NCBI RefSeq assembly: GCF_009933255.1
Contig: NZ_MAEI01000052.1
Coordinates: forward strand, 76,802 to 140,801
From: Enterococcus diestrammenae
Lineage (GTDB): Bacteria; Bacillota; Bacilli; Lactobacillales; Enterococcaceae
Reading direction: 5' to 3'
DNA: 64,000 nt
Shown here: positions 9,427 through 17,986 of the stretch, one piece after another
Position numbering within the stretch: the stretch's first letter is position 1
Layout of the letters: each line of letters starts with the position of its first letter
Program-made: the position numbers and the translations under genes
Notes under the pieces: generated by a model
Database searches by the model: none
What the model was told of the DNA's origin: nothing
What the model saw: the letters and a program-made list of their open reading frames with translations, nothing else

Positions 9427-9520
9427 AAAAAAAGCTGAGGGTTCTACAAATAGACGATTTGTAGAAGTCATCAGCTGTTTGGGCAGTTTAGGATAATCCA
9501 AGGGAGACACTCATTCCCTT
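9427..9520 (-). promoter_or_regulatory. Fluoride riboswitch (crcB motif) with intrinsic terminator
   Basis: Read on the minus strand, 9520 to 9461 shows a hairpin AAGGGA/TCCCTT closing a loop that begins ATGAG. This is followed by AAACTGCCC and then GCTGATGACTTCTAC. The order and the last two blocks match the fluoride riboswitch consensus (loop AUGG, AAC-GC, GCUGAUGRCUCCUAC). The 3' end of the aptamer forms the left arm of a terminator (AGCTGA...TCAGCT around TTCTACAAAT...ATTTGTAGAA) ending in seven Ts (9427-9476). Ligand binding would block termination and permit clcF expression. The gene starts 232 bases downstream. The pseudoknot pairing is imperfect by eye, so confidence is not maximal. 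Confidence 0.8.
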
Positions 9521-9539
9521 ATTCATTTGTACGTTCTCA

Positions 9540-9568
9540 TTTTTATCATATCGAAAAGGACTTGTCAA
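9540..9568 (-). promoter_or_regulatory. Promoter of the riboswitch-clcF transcript
   Basis: The minus strand has a perfect -35 TTGACA (9563-9568), a 17-base spacer and TAAAAA (9540-9545), with an upstream TATGAT alternative. It lies just upstream of the riboswitch aptamer. Confidence 0.6.
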
Positions 9569-9598
9569 ATAGATTGCGGCACGCATTCCTCAGCTAGC

Positions 9599-10993
9599 CT
9601 ATTCCTCAAGATCTGCAAAGTAATCCCGATGAAGGCGTTCATAAGCTACCTGCGCCACTGGATTTGGAACAATCAGCTGCTGCGAATTTGGTGCTGCAGC
9701 GGTACTTTTCTCACCAAAAAGCAAGGCGTACAGGCCAAAAATCGGTTCGTTTTCCTTAGACAAAATAGCTGGATTGCCAAGAATATCCACTGCCAGTTGG
9801 GCCAGTTCTGGCGTTTCAAAAAAGCCACCGCTGAAACTTACCGGGCCATTTCCGATAATCGCTGGTTTTAAACTGCGAAGATTTAACAGCAGCCCTTCCA
9901 ACACACTACGAATCAGCTCCCGTCGCTTCGTGGTAATCCGTAAATTTTGAAAGCCTCCTGTGAGCTGAGCATCCCAATATGGTGCCCGCTCACCACTCAA
10001 AAACGGGTAAAATTTCACGCCATTTGCGCCAATCTCAGTAGTTGCTAGGACGGCCGGCAATTCGTCATAAAAATTCGTTGCCTCGCCAAAAATCTGGCTT
10101 GCCCAAGCCAGCACATTGCCACCATTGTTTGAAGGGCCACCAGTGACAACAAGCGTCTCCGTCAGGCGGTAACAAAAATTTTGTCGTAAACTATCTAACT
10201 TAACTTCCGAACCAATGGCACGTAATGCGCCGCTAGTTCCGATTGTCAAACTATTAGCAAGACCCGTCGTGGCTAAACCGGCATACGCCGCTAGACAACC
10301 ATCACTGCCGCCACAAAAGACAGCCACATCTGCTCCCAATCCATATCGTCTTTGACAATCATTCGTGAGGGTAAATTTTTGATTCGCGGGGACAATGGGG
10401 GCGAGCTGCTGGCGGGAAATTCCTAAATAACGCAAGATATCATCATCCCAATCTCCCGTCGCTAGTGAACACAGCCCCGTAGCCGAAGCTGTCGCCACAT
10501 CGATCGCCACCTCACCCGTAAAATGAACCATCAGCAGTTCTTTTAAGCCCCACCAGCTAGTCCCAGAGGGGTAACTCATTCTTTGCTGGAAATATAAAAT
10601 TTTCGCAAAAGGCGACATGGGGTGAATCGGGGTACCGCTGCGCAGATAAAAGGTTTCTCTCATCTCTTGAGGTAACTGGCTTAACACCGAAGTCGCTTGT
10701 TGATCGGACCAGAGGAAAAGTTCCTGAAACTGACCCGCCACCAACGGCATCAGGCTATGCATCGCCACGCTAAAGCCAATTGCCTTCACTTTTTTACGCA
10801 AATCAGCCGGCAACTCCAAAATAAGTTGCTCGACTACCTGAAGGACTTCAGAAGCTTGTTGATACTTAGCACCATTTTCTCCATGATAGGTCAGCAATTT
10901 GCCACTATTTTGGTACAAACTAACCCCTTCACTAATGATGGCTATTTTCACCGCTGTGGAGCCCACATCAATCCCTAAAAAATACGCTTGCAT
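9599..10993 (-). CDS. gntK: FGGY-family carbohydrate kinase, gluconokinase type
   Basis: ATP-dependent sugar kinase of 464 residues. The N-terminal phosphate loop is FLGIDVGSTAVK. A segment SGTPIHPMSPFAKI near residue 120 is characteristic of Gram-positive GntK. The C-terminal domain has the GGxxNNGG-type motif GGPSNNGGN and SGERAPYW. It would convert gluconate to 6-phosphogluconate. The ATG at 10993 has AGGTGA at suitable distance; a GTG three codons upstream is possible. No permease or 6-phosphogluconate dehydrogenase adjoins it. Xylulokinase or another FGGY specificity cannot be ruled out. Confidence 0.8.
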   Translation of the reverse strand: MQAYFLGIDVGSTAVKIAIISEGVSLYQNSGKLLTYHGENGAKYQQASEVLQVVEQLILELPADLRKKVKAIGFSVAMHSLMPLVAGQFQELFLWSDQQATSVLSQLPQEMRETFYLRSGTPIHPMSPFAKILYFQQRMSYPSGTSWWGLKELLMVHFTGEVAIDVATASATGLCSLATGDWDDDILRYLGISRQQLAPIVPANQKFTLTNDCQRRYGLGADVAVFCGGSDGCLAAYAGLATTGLANSLTIGTSGALRAIGSEVKLDSLRQNFCYRLTETLVVTGGPSNNGGNVLAWASQIFGEATNFYDELPAVLATTEIGANGVKFYPFLSGERAPYWDAQLTGGFQNLRITTKRRELIRSVLEGLLLNLRSLKPAIIGNGPVSFSGGFFETPELAQLAVDILGNPAILSKENEPIFGLYALLFGEKSTAAAPNSQQLIVPNPVAQVAYERLHRDYFADLEE

Positions 10994-11265
10994 CCCACTC
11001 ACCTAATCTTTGCCTTTCCGAAAAAGAGTTGTTGCTAATCTGCTTTGTCCGCTTCAGACATCTATTCTCTCCCACTAACTGGTTTTCGTCAAAAAACGAC
11101 GCCAACAAATTGATAAGTCAATAATGTCTTAACGATGCTCATACCCATAAGTGTAACTAAACCACTCTTTCTATCTGAATACCAATAGTTGGTATTTTTT
11201 GATGAGAAATTTTTTACTCATCTTAGCAATCAGAACTAGAGCCCAGACTTGCCCTTTCACGAATA
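10994..11265. other. Intergenic region with 19-bp palindrome
   Basis: About 270 bases upstream of gntK contain the palindrome AATACCAATAGTTGGTATT (11178-11196), followed by six Ts and a second short inverted pair GATGAG/CTCATC. It may be an operator for gntK or a small terminator. No gene is visible. Confidence 0.35.
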
Positions 11266-11778
11266 TTACGAATTCACACGTCGATTATACAGCCCTAGCC
11301 CTTTAAGAAAATTCCGCATATATTTATCGCCACAAGGTTTGAAATTTCGCTGACCTTCCTTACGTAAAAAAGCCCCAATTTCACTTTTTGATGGAAAAAG
11401 TTCCACCTCTGCAAAAATAGCCAAGATGTCTTCGGTCTTCATCGTGAGGGCAATTTTTATTTTCTTGAGTAAAACATTGTTAATATATTTGATTTCCTTA
11501 TTTTGTGGCAGTATTTTTTCTACTGAATGCTCTTTTTGCGGCCCCCGCGCCAATAAGATCAACCCATTTAAGAAAGCATCCAGCATCTGATTGTTGATTG
11601 CTTTTTCATATACATTGTTTTCGGCATGGTCTACCCACTTATCTTGGATTTTTGTTAATATTGCTCGTGCCTCTTCTCGTGTCAACACAATCCCGCCTAG
11701 CTCGAAAGCTTTGATCATATCACTATCCTTGAGATCGATTGCATAACGCAATCGCAATAAGCGATCATTATTATTCAT
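11266..11778 (-). CDS. DUF1456 family protein (YehS-like)
   Basis: A 170-residue protein of the YehS/DUF1456 family, which consists of two repeats of about 70 residues. Both are visible: MNNNDRLLRLRYAIDLKDSD at the N-terminus and NKEIKYINNVLLKKIKIALT from about residue 95. The open frame extends 28 codons further upstream, but a GGGGG ribosome site sits six bases before the ATG at 11778, and family members begin with MNNND. Function of the family is not established. The gene stands alone. Confidence 0.8.
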   Translation of the reverse strand: MNNNDRLLRLRYAIDLKDSDMIKAFELGGIVLTREEARAILTKIQDKWVDHAENNVYEKAINNQMLDAFLNGLILLARGPQKEHSVEKILPQNKEIKYINNVLLKKIKIALTMKTEDILAIFAEVELFPSKSEIGAFLRKEGQRNFKPCGDKYMRNFLKGLGLYNRRVNS

Positions 11779-12080
11779 TTTCATCCCCCTTGATTCATGT
11801 ATCAGTTGTGTATTTCTTTCGTGTGCTTTTCCCGGTAACTCCCTAAGTATAACTAATCCCATCCCACATGATAAGCCCTTTTAGAATCCCTTAAGTAAAT
11901 CCTCTGTACGTCTCCTTCTAATCTAGTCAAAATGATTGATACTGGCAAACCCCTTAGTTAACCAGTATACTATCCAGAAAGCAATCCTTTCCTTACTTTT
12001 ATCCCCATGCAAGCAATACTTGCTATGAAAAAAAGCCCCACCTACCTATAATCAAGTCAATCGATAGAAAGGAGCTCTTC

Positions 12081-12554
12081 ATGGAATTTGGTGAACAAAT
12101 AAAAAACTTACGAATAAAAAACAACTTAACCCAAGAACAATTTGCCGAAAAATTACACGTTACTCGGCAAGCGGTATCCAATTGGGAAAACAACCGGAAT
12201 CTTCCCGATTTAGAAATGTTAATTCTAATCGCAGAAGTTTTCCAGTTATCACTTGATACTTTTATTTTAGGAGGAACCCACGTGAATACTATGACTCAAA
12301 AACTAATCAAAGATGGCAGCGAAACGAGAAGAGCAAAATTCAATTTGTTTTCGATTATCATGGGAACAATTTTGCTATGTCTCGGTTTTGCCTGTTTTCT
12401 TATCAAAGGCCTGTCTGTCGAATACATTGACGACGCAGGTATTTTACATGAAAACTTCTTTTTACTTCCTATGGGATTTATCTTTCTCTTAGCTGGCTTT
12501 ACGGTATTTCTGGTATTTGCCACGAAATATTTTCTCAGTCTGCGAAAGAACTAG
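12081..12554 (+). CDS. XRE-family regulator with membrane-anchored DUF3955 tail
   Basis: 157 residues. The N-terminal 65 form a classical HTH_3 domain (LTQEQFAEKLHVTRQAVSNW). A linker is followed by two hydrophobic helices (about residues 90-110 and 130-150) resembling DUF3955. The protein therefore looks like a DNA-binding domain tethered to the membrane, a common arrangement in Firmicutes. Ribosome site AAGGAG lies six bases before the ATG. No partner or target gene adjoins it, so its signal is unknown. Confidence 0.8.
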   Translation: MEFGEQIKNLRIKNNLTQEQFAEKLHVTRQAVSNWENNRNLPDLEMLILIAEVFQLSLDTFILGGTHVNTMTQKLIKDGSETRRAKFNLFSIIMGTILLCLGFACFLIKGLSVEYIDDAGILHENFFLLPMGFIFLLAGFTVFLVFATKYFLSLRKN

Positions 12555-12647
12555 TCTTAAACCTTAAGCAAATAACTACTCAATAATGAAGCATTGATTT
12601 TCTGCTCCCGCTATTCTTGGAGGACAACTATTGCTGTTATATCGCCA

Positions 12648-12717
12648 AACACACCAAATCCCGTGATGAACACTATTTTTTGCTCATCACGGGATTTGAT
12701 TTAGTGTTTTTTTGAGG
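12648..12717 (+). terminator. Strong terminator after the XRE gene
   Basis: A perfect 15-bp stem (12655-12669 with 12684-12698, CAAATCCCGTGATGA and its complement) is extended by AACAC/GTGTT pairs and ends in a run of seven Ts. The remainder up to 12960 shows no supportable gene. Confidence 0.85.
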
Positions 12718-12960
12718 TGTTGGTTTTAAAATCAGGATAAACGCTATCGTTTTTTTGAAAATAGCTATGGTGCAGTATCAAGTAAATCACTCTCAAGTAG
12801 CTTATCCCCATTATTTACGATCAGAGATTCTTTATGCCACCTGTATCAATATGTTTCAATAAAAAGCGTAAGACTTGTTTGCGACTTCCTGGGCCTAATT
12901 TCCAATGTATCGAGAATTTCTAAAAGAACGTTCTGCTTTCCCAGCTGGTTGACAAGTAGA

Positions 12961-13620
12961 TTACCTACTTTTTATGATAACCGGCTTATGATAGTCATTA
13001 TTATCAATAACCATATTCGCAATTGCTTTTGGCTGATCTGTTGCCAAATATTTCTTGAAAACTGGCAGATAGCGGGTACGATATTTTTCCATAATTTGCT
13101 CACCAGCTTTGGGAACATCCCGAGCTTCCCCCCGCAACAAAATTTCTTCAACAGAGACCTCTAGAAAAATGGCATAATCCAAGTAATTACGAATCGGTGT
13201 GCGCAATAAAAGTGCACCTTCTAACAAGAGAATGGTCTGATTATCGATAGCTATATCAATCGGCTTACGGTATTCGGCAGTCGACCAATCCAAACCTAAA
13301 ATTCTCTGATGAAGCAAGCCGCGTTCTTTCAAAGGAAGTAAGATTTCAGCCACCAGTTTTTGGGCATTAAACGCGTTGTAAAAGGCATTCACCTCACTAT
13401 CTTCTTCGTCAGACCACTGAATGGTTGGCAATGGTTGGTGGAAATCGTCATAGTGGATAATCTGAACTTTTTGTCCCTGATCCTTGAGATAATCAGCCAA
13501 TTTATCGGTAAAGGTCGTCTTTCCAGAGGTATAAGCCCCATCAATTCCGATCACAGCTGGCCGCGGCAAAGCTATGATTTTTTTAGCGATTTGGGCAAAA
13601 ATCATTGAATTCGAATTCAT
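12961..13620 (-). CDS. Uridine kinase-like P-loop protein
   Basis: 219 residues with a Walker A loop GAYTSGKTTF (about residues 28-37) and an early Asp-Asp pair (HYDDFHQP), as in the uridine kinase/phosphoribulokinase superfamily. A second conserved block is LLLEGALLLR around residue 132, like the EG motif of uridine kinases. It lacks the length and C-terminal features of Udk proper, so the substrate is unknown; nucleoside or pantothenate-like kinases are possible. Ribosome site AGGAG precedes ATG by seven bases. Confidence 0.75.
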   Translation of the reverse strand: MNSNSMIFAQIAKKIIALPRPAVIGIDGAYTSGKTTFTDKLADYLKDQGQKVQIIHYDDFHQPLPTIQWSDEEDSEVNAFYNAFNAQKLVAEILLPLKERGLLHQRILGLDWSTAEYRKPIDIAIDNQTILLLEGALLLRTPIRNYLDYAIFLEVSVEEILLRGEARDVPKAGEQIMEKYRTRYLPVFKKYLATDQPKAIANMVIDNNDYHKPVIIKSR

Positions 13621-13814
13621 TATTTAACTCCTAGTCAGCAAAAACAACTAAAACTTCCCGCCTATTTGTTTTTACCTAATTATTTTCTTCAAAATAGTTT
13701 TTTCAACTTTGATAACAATGAGACAACTCATTGGAAAACCTTGCTTAAAATTGCTCGCATTACTCCTATTTTTCATTGCAAAAACCGTTGTCCTTCTATG
13801 GAATCTTTCATTTA

Positions 13815-14906
13815 TCATAAGGCGTTTTCATTAGACTTGGGGGATTCCCCTTCATTTTGTCCAACTGATTTCGTCAGCTTTTTTTGAAACAATTGAAAAA
13901 TTAAGGCCATTCCTAACCCACACAGGATACCTAAAAAGTTGTTTTGAATACGAATCACACCAGCTGGTAAGATTCCTAGCAATACATAAGCTGCAGATAA
14001 AGCCCCAAAACAATTCAAAATACTCGCCCAACCATAATGAGGCGTTAACCCCAGACAAAAACCTGCCAAAGGACCTAATAAAAAGACCCACTCTCTCAGA
14101 AATAAATGTAAACATAGGACAAAAATAACTGAACCAATTGTGACGCCCACCATCCGGGAAAATCCTCGCGAAAGAATATGATGCGTCTGGGGTAATAAAA
14201 GGGACATACTGGCAAAGCCCATCCACATACTACGAGGAATTGCCAGATAGTTACCCATAGTTAAAGCAAAAGCAATTCCTAAGGCTAAACGCAACTGCCA
14301 TTGATAGGTTGCCTGTTTTAGGGAATAGCCTTTACATATATGGTGGAGTCGCCGGCTTCGGTCAGCTTGAGAATGCTTCTGAAGAAATACCAGGCCACAA
14401 AAAAGCAAGGATAAAGACACGGCACCTGTTCTCTGAAGGATTTCATGCTGCCCACTCACAGCATTACTCGTTATCAAAATATAGCTAAAGGCGTAGACAC
14501 CACCATTTCCATATTCCGGATGAGTCGTGGTCATTAACAATATGAAAGACAAACTTGCTAACTGAACAACAAAGTATAGGATGATTGGCAAGCCTGCTAA
14601 GAAGAAACTATTTATCAAATAGAGACTAGAAATCAAAAACAAAGCCAGCAGACTATCTATTATATGGTAGCCATAATTGACAAAACGGATACTCAAAAGC
14701 ATACACAGGCTACCTACACCAACATAACTATTCTTTTGACCAAAGAGACTCGTAAAAATCGAGATGTAGGCAATTGCAAACAGTAATAAGAGAACACTCC
14801 GCAAAACAAGCGCAATGACGTACTGCTTTTTCTCCTGTGCAACAGATGCCCGAATATGTTGGCGAAGAACAGCTGGACTCAACTGCATTTTTTGATAAAG
14901 CGTCAT
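13815..14906 (-). CDS. FUSC-family integral membrane protein
   Basis: 363 residues with roughly ten hydrophobic segments in two sets of about five, separated by a basic loop (HSQADRSRRLHHICKG). This is the organisation of FUSC/aromatic acid exporter-like proteins (related to YccS/ArAE). The ATG at 14906 has AAGGA seven bases upstream; upstream ATGs at 14924 and 14969 have no ribosome site. Substrate unknown. It lies 87 bases after the quinone oxidoreductase gene in the same direction and might be cotranscribed. Confidence 0.75.
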   Translation of the reverse strand: MTLYQKMQLSPAVLRQHIRASVAQEKKQYVIALVLRSVLLLLFAIAYISIFTSLFGQKNSYVGVGSLCMLLSIRFVNYGYHIIDSLLALFLISSLYLINSFFLAGLPIILYFVVQLASLSFILLMTTTHPEYGNGGVYAFSYILITSNAVSGQHEILQRTGAVSLSLLFCGLVFLQKHSQADRSRRLHHICKGYSLKQATYQWQLRLALGIAFALTMGNYLAIPRSMWMGFASMSLLLPQTHHILSRGFSRMVGVTIGSVIFVLCLHLFLREWVFLLGPLAGFCLGLTPHYGWASILNCFGALSAAYVLLGILPAGVIRIQNNFLGILCGLGMALIFQLFQKKLTKSVGQNEGESPKSNENAL

Positions 14907-14993
14907 AAAATCATCCTTATTCATGAAAGTGTGTCGAGAAGTATAGCAAAAAAATGAGATCTCGGTCAACTTTCCCTCTAGGATTCTGTTAAT

Positions 14994-15971
14994 CTAATCC
15001 GCAACAGTCAAGATGATCTTACCGATATTCTGATTGTCTTCCATTCGGATATGGGCAGCTGCCACCTCTGCTAGTGAAAATTTCGTATCAATCAATGGTT
15101 TAATTCGTTGATCCTCAAAATACGGAAATACCTGTTGGATAAAGTCATGGGTAAGTTCGGCTTTATATTGATCGCTTCTTGGCGTTAGTAAGGTTCCCGT
15201 TAACTGAATACATTTTGACATCAATTGAAATAAGTCAACTTGCTCAACGAATTGTCCACCCAAAATACCAATTAACACCCAACGGCCACCGGTTTTAATA
15301 CTCTTTAAATTCTTTTGCCAATAGGAGGCCCCAATAAAATCTAAAATTAAGTCCACGCCTTGACCCTTCGTTGCCTGTAAGACCCGCTGATCAAAGTCTT
15401 CATCATGATAATTAATTAACACATCTGCCCCTAATTGCTTTGCTACTTCAAGTTTCCTCTCGCTACCAGCCGTGACAATCACGGTTGCATCCGTCAGTTG
15501 TTTCGCTAATTGGATTGCTGCAGTGCCCACCCCGCTAGCAGCTGCATGGATAAGGACCGTCTCCTTTCTTTTTAGCTGACCAATCCAAAATAAGGTTTGA
15601 TAAGCGGTCAAGAATACTTCTGGAATCGCCGCAGCTTCCGCAAAAGAGAGCGACTCCGGAATTTTCATTGCTCGTTGGGCTGGCATCACTACATATTCGG
15701 CATACCCACCACCGTTTACTAATCCCATTACAAAATCACCTTCGGCAAAATCGGATTGATTACTATCGACTACCACTCCAGCTACTTCCACACCTAAAAT
15801 GTCACTTGGCAAATAAGCTACCTTCCCTTGACGGCCTAAAATGTCCGTTCGATTAATTGCAGCTGCTTTGGTTTGGATTAAGATTTCACCGACACCCGGT
15901 TTAGGAATTGCTACCTCTGCTAATTGTAATTGCTCAGGACCGCCTGCTTTTTTAACGGTAATTGCCTTCAT
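14994..15971 (-). CDS. Zinc-independent NADPH:quinone oxidoreductase
   Basis: 325-residue medium-chain dehydrogenase/reductase of the quinone oxidoreductase group (QOR/PIG3 type). An N-terminal GroES-like domain contains AAAINRTDILGRQG. The Rossmann segment AASGVGTAAIQLAK lies near residue 145. The structural-zinc cysteines of alcohol dehydrogenases are absent. It probably reduces quinones or other alkenals with NADPH in the cytosol. Ribosome site AAGGAG precedes the ATG. Confidence 0.88.
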   Translation of the reverse strand: MKAITVKKAGGPEQLQLAEVAIPKPGVGEILIQTKAAAINRTDILGRQGKVAYLPSDILGVEVAGVVVDSNQSDFAEGDFVMGLVNGGGYAEYVVMPAQRAMKIPESLSFAEAAAIPEVFLTAYQTLFWIGQLKRKETVLIHAAASGVGTAAIQLAKQLTDATVIVTAGSERKLEVAKQLGADVLINYHDEDFDQRVLQATKGQGVDLILDFIGASYWQKNLKSIKTGGRWVLIGILGGQFVEQVDLFQLMSKCIQLTGTLLTPRSDQYKAELTHDFIQQVFPYFEDQRIKPLIDTKFSLAEVAAAHIRMEDNQNIGKIILTVAD

Positions 15972-16126
15972 TCTTTTCTACTCCTTCTATAGTTTATTTT
16001 CATCCAAAAAATAGTGTGTCTAGCTCTCTGTGTCGTACCTAATTAGTTATTCCACTGTTTTCGTCCTCGTTGATTACCTCTTCTTAAATTAATTACAAAC
16101 AATTCCTGCTCTAAGCTAGCTGTTAT

Positions 16127-16228
16127 TTAAGACCGGTCTTTCAACCACCATTCATATAGTTGAAGTTCTAGGAGCACTCCTTCCTTGATGAATAATGTTA
16201 AAAAGCGTTGTTCACTTTTTTCAAACAT
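16127..16228 (-). CDS. Candidate 33-residue peptide (small ORF)
   Basis: On the minus strand a GGAGGG ribosome site stands six bases before an ATG at 16228. It opens a 33-codon frame (MFEKSEQRFL...YEWWLKDRS, TAA at 16127). The peptide is amphipathic, with hydrophobic LTLFIKEGVLLELQL in the middle and a charged C-terminus. It lies directly after the terminator of the deaminase gene and in a 380-bp gap that holds no other gene. I recognise no family. The Shine-Dalgarno sequence is the main evidence; a chance frame is possible. Confidence 0.4.
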   Translation of the reverse strand: MFEKSEQRFLTLFIKEGVLLELQLYEWWLKDRS

Positions 16229-16239
16229 AGCTATCCCTC

Positions 16240-16280
16240 CAAAAATAAAGCCGCAATCCCACAAATAGATGTAGGATTGC
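16240..16280 (-). terminator. Terminator of the deaminase gene
   Basis: Minus-strand hairpin GCAATCCTACA...TGTGGGATTGC (16253-16280) followed by CGGCTTTATTTTT. It is placed 70 bases after the deaminase stop codon and just before the small ORF. Confidence 0.75.
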
Positions 16281-16352
16281 AGTTTATAGAGATAATAGAT
16301 ATTTGTTTGTCTAATTTTCTACAAATATACACGATTTCAATACGAATGGCTC

Positions 16353-16805
16353 CTATTCATCGTGACGAGTAAAGTACCCTTTTATATCATCAATCATGAA
16401 ATCTGAAACTAATTTAACCTCATGTATGTATGCACCTGCTTCCAATACTTCCCTACACGAAATAAAAGACCAGTTTTGTTCCTTTCCTCTGAAATTTGAG
16501 TTATTAGCGAAGACAATACCCTCAACTCCAGCCCATACTGCCGCGGAACTACAAAGCGGACACGGTTCAAATGTAGAGTATAACCAATACTCTTTAGGCA
16601 GCTCACTAGTGCCAAGTTGCTGACAGGCTTTTCGAATGGCATTCACTTCTGCATGAGCAGTTGGATCATGATCGTCTGCTACAGTAGTTTCACCAATCGA
16701 AAAGATTTCACCTTTAGAATTCACGACGGCTGCTTGAATTGAATGTAGATTCCACTGACGTTTAATCAATTGAGACATAATTTGCTTACTTGGATGTTGT
16801 ACCAT
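16353..16805 (-). CDS. Nucleoside/guanine deaminase-like zinc enzyme
   Basis: 150-residue member of the cytidine deaminase superfamily. The zinc site is complete: His51 and catalytic Glu53 in DPTAHAEVNAIR, and Cys82/Cys85 in EPCPLCSSA. The motif resembles guanine deaminase (GuaD) and Firmicutes nucleoside deaminases. The tRNA deaminase TadA is less likely, because the C-terminal region is different and the substrate loop is not TadA-like. ATG at 16805 has AAAGGAG eight bases upstream. Confidence 0.8.
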   Translation of the reverse strand: MVQHPSKQIMSQLIKRQWNLHSIQAAVVNSKGEIFSIGETTVADDHDPTAHAEVNAIRKACQQLGTSELPKEYWLYSTFEPCPLCSSAAVWAGVEGIVFANNSNFRGKEQNWSFISCREVLEAGAYIHEVKLVSDFMIDDIKGYFTRHDE

Positions 16806-17013
16806 TTTGAAATCTCCTTTCATAATTACACAATAGAAAGTTATACTTTAAGTTTAGTGTTAAAGTGATTTGATTCTCTTGAATAGTAACTGTCCATCTT
16901 TTTAAAACTTTTAGATACACTTCTCTGTCGCTCTTGTTCATTTGTTTGTAACTGTTTAGCTTAATCGCTACATTATTTTTCGATTGTTTTTATTGGAAAC
17001 CTCAAAAACCGCA

Positions 17014-17493
17014 TCATTTATGATACGGTTCCCCATGATTAATCCGCATTGCCCGGTAAATCTGTTCCACCAAGATTAAACGCATCAATTGGTGGGGATA
17101 CGTCATTTTTCCAAAACTGATTTGGCTGTTACTTCGTTTTATTACGGCTGGGCTCAAACCGAGCGAGCCACCAATCACAAAAACCAGTTGGCTTTTTCCT
17201 TGGATACCTAGCTGATCGATTTGATGGGCAAAGTCTTCGCTAGAGGGATTTTGGCCTTCGATGGCTAGCGCATAGACGTATTCCCCCTCTTTGATTTTGG
17301 CTAGGATACGGTCGCCTTCTTTTTCTTTGACTTGCATCATTTGGGCATCACTAAGATTTTCAGGCGCTTTCTCGTCGGGAACTTCTACTAGTTGGATCTT
17401 TGCATAAGCACCGAGGCGTTTGACATATTCATTGATCCCTTGAACGAGGTATTTTTCTTTAAGTTTACCGACAGAAATGATTTTGATATTCAT
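17014..17493 (-). CDS. rlmH: 23S rRNA pseudouridine1915-N3 methyltransferase RlmH
   Basis: 159-residue SPOUT-class methyltransferase acting on position 1915 in helix 69 of 23S rRNA. The SAM-binding knot is visible as [11 protein letters not shown] (about 105-115), and the C-terminus ends in the family's characteristic [10 protein letters not shown]. Length is the family standard. It is divergent from htrA, with a DnaA-box cluster in between, an arrangement resembling the rlmH-htrA-parB-dnaA region of streptococci. Confidence 0.97.
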   Translation of the reverse strand: MNIKIISVGKLKEKYLVQGINEYVKRLGAYAKIQLVEVPDEKAPENLSDAQMMQVKEKEGDRILAKIKEGEYVYALAIEGQNPSSEDFAHQIDQLGIQGKSQLVFVIGGSLGLSPAVIKRSNSQISFGKMTYPHQLMRLILVEQIYRAMRINHGEPYHK

Positions 17494-17529
17494 GTGCCTA
17501 TCCTTTCTATGAGGAAGTTCTCCTCAACT

Positions 17530-17697
17530 TGTTGATAACTATCTATGAGTTTACCACAGTTTTTATCCACATTTGCAGGATTGTTAGAATTCTAGCTGGA
17601 TTTTTCAGGTCTGTAAAATTAGGCTTTTGGATACGAACAATAGTTCTCCACAAATTTATACACATTTTACACAGGGTGTGGATAAATCTGTGGATAG
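17530..17697. other. Cluster of DnaA boxes between rlmH and htrA
   Basis: Two perfect DnaA boxes occur: TTATCCACA at 17563-17571 and its complement TGTGGATAA at 17677-17685. One-mismatch boxes lie at 17530 (TGTTGATAA), 17644 (TTCTCCACA), 17656 (TTATACACA) and 17689 (TGTGGATAG). Six in 170 bases, four of them packed within 54 bases, is far above chance. The following 17740-17860 is AT-rich with runs of T, like an unwinding element. dnaA itself is not in the window. This could be an origin, an origin remnant or a DnaA-titrating/regulatory site. Confidence 0.65.
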
Positions 17698-17986
17698 TTT
17701 TCCCCAGCTTTCGCTACTTTGTAACGGAAATGTTGTTTTAAAACAGAACTCGCGTATTTCATTCACAAATTTGCTCTAAATTGGGAAACGGCCATTTAAT
17801 TTTTCATGAATCACTATTTTTTTCAGCATGGTTCGTTCATATTTTTTTCAAAGTCTCCCGTTAGACTAAAGGCAGAGGTTGAGACTATACTAGAACTAGA
17901 GCAATCATTCAATTACTCCGTCTCAGCTATGAATGACAGGTAAGATGCAACACAAAGTGAATGACCTATATTGAGGAGGATACATC

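Noticed and set aside
9527..9871. 114-codon plus-strand ORF across the riboswitch promoter and gntK end
   Set aside because: Antisense to gntK and to the riboswitch promoter, no ribosome site.
11779..11862. 28-residue extension of the DUF1456 protein
   Set aside because: The family starts at MNNND, and GGGGG stands at the right distance from the internal ATG.
12821..12916. Minus-strand frame reading like a protein C-terminus (KLGPGSRKQVLRFLLKHIDT) after the uridine-kinase-like gene
   Set aside because: About 30 codons only, closed by a stop upstream, no start or ribosome site; could be a gene remnant but not enough to annotate.
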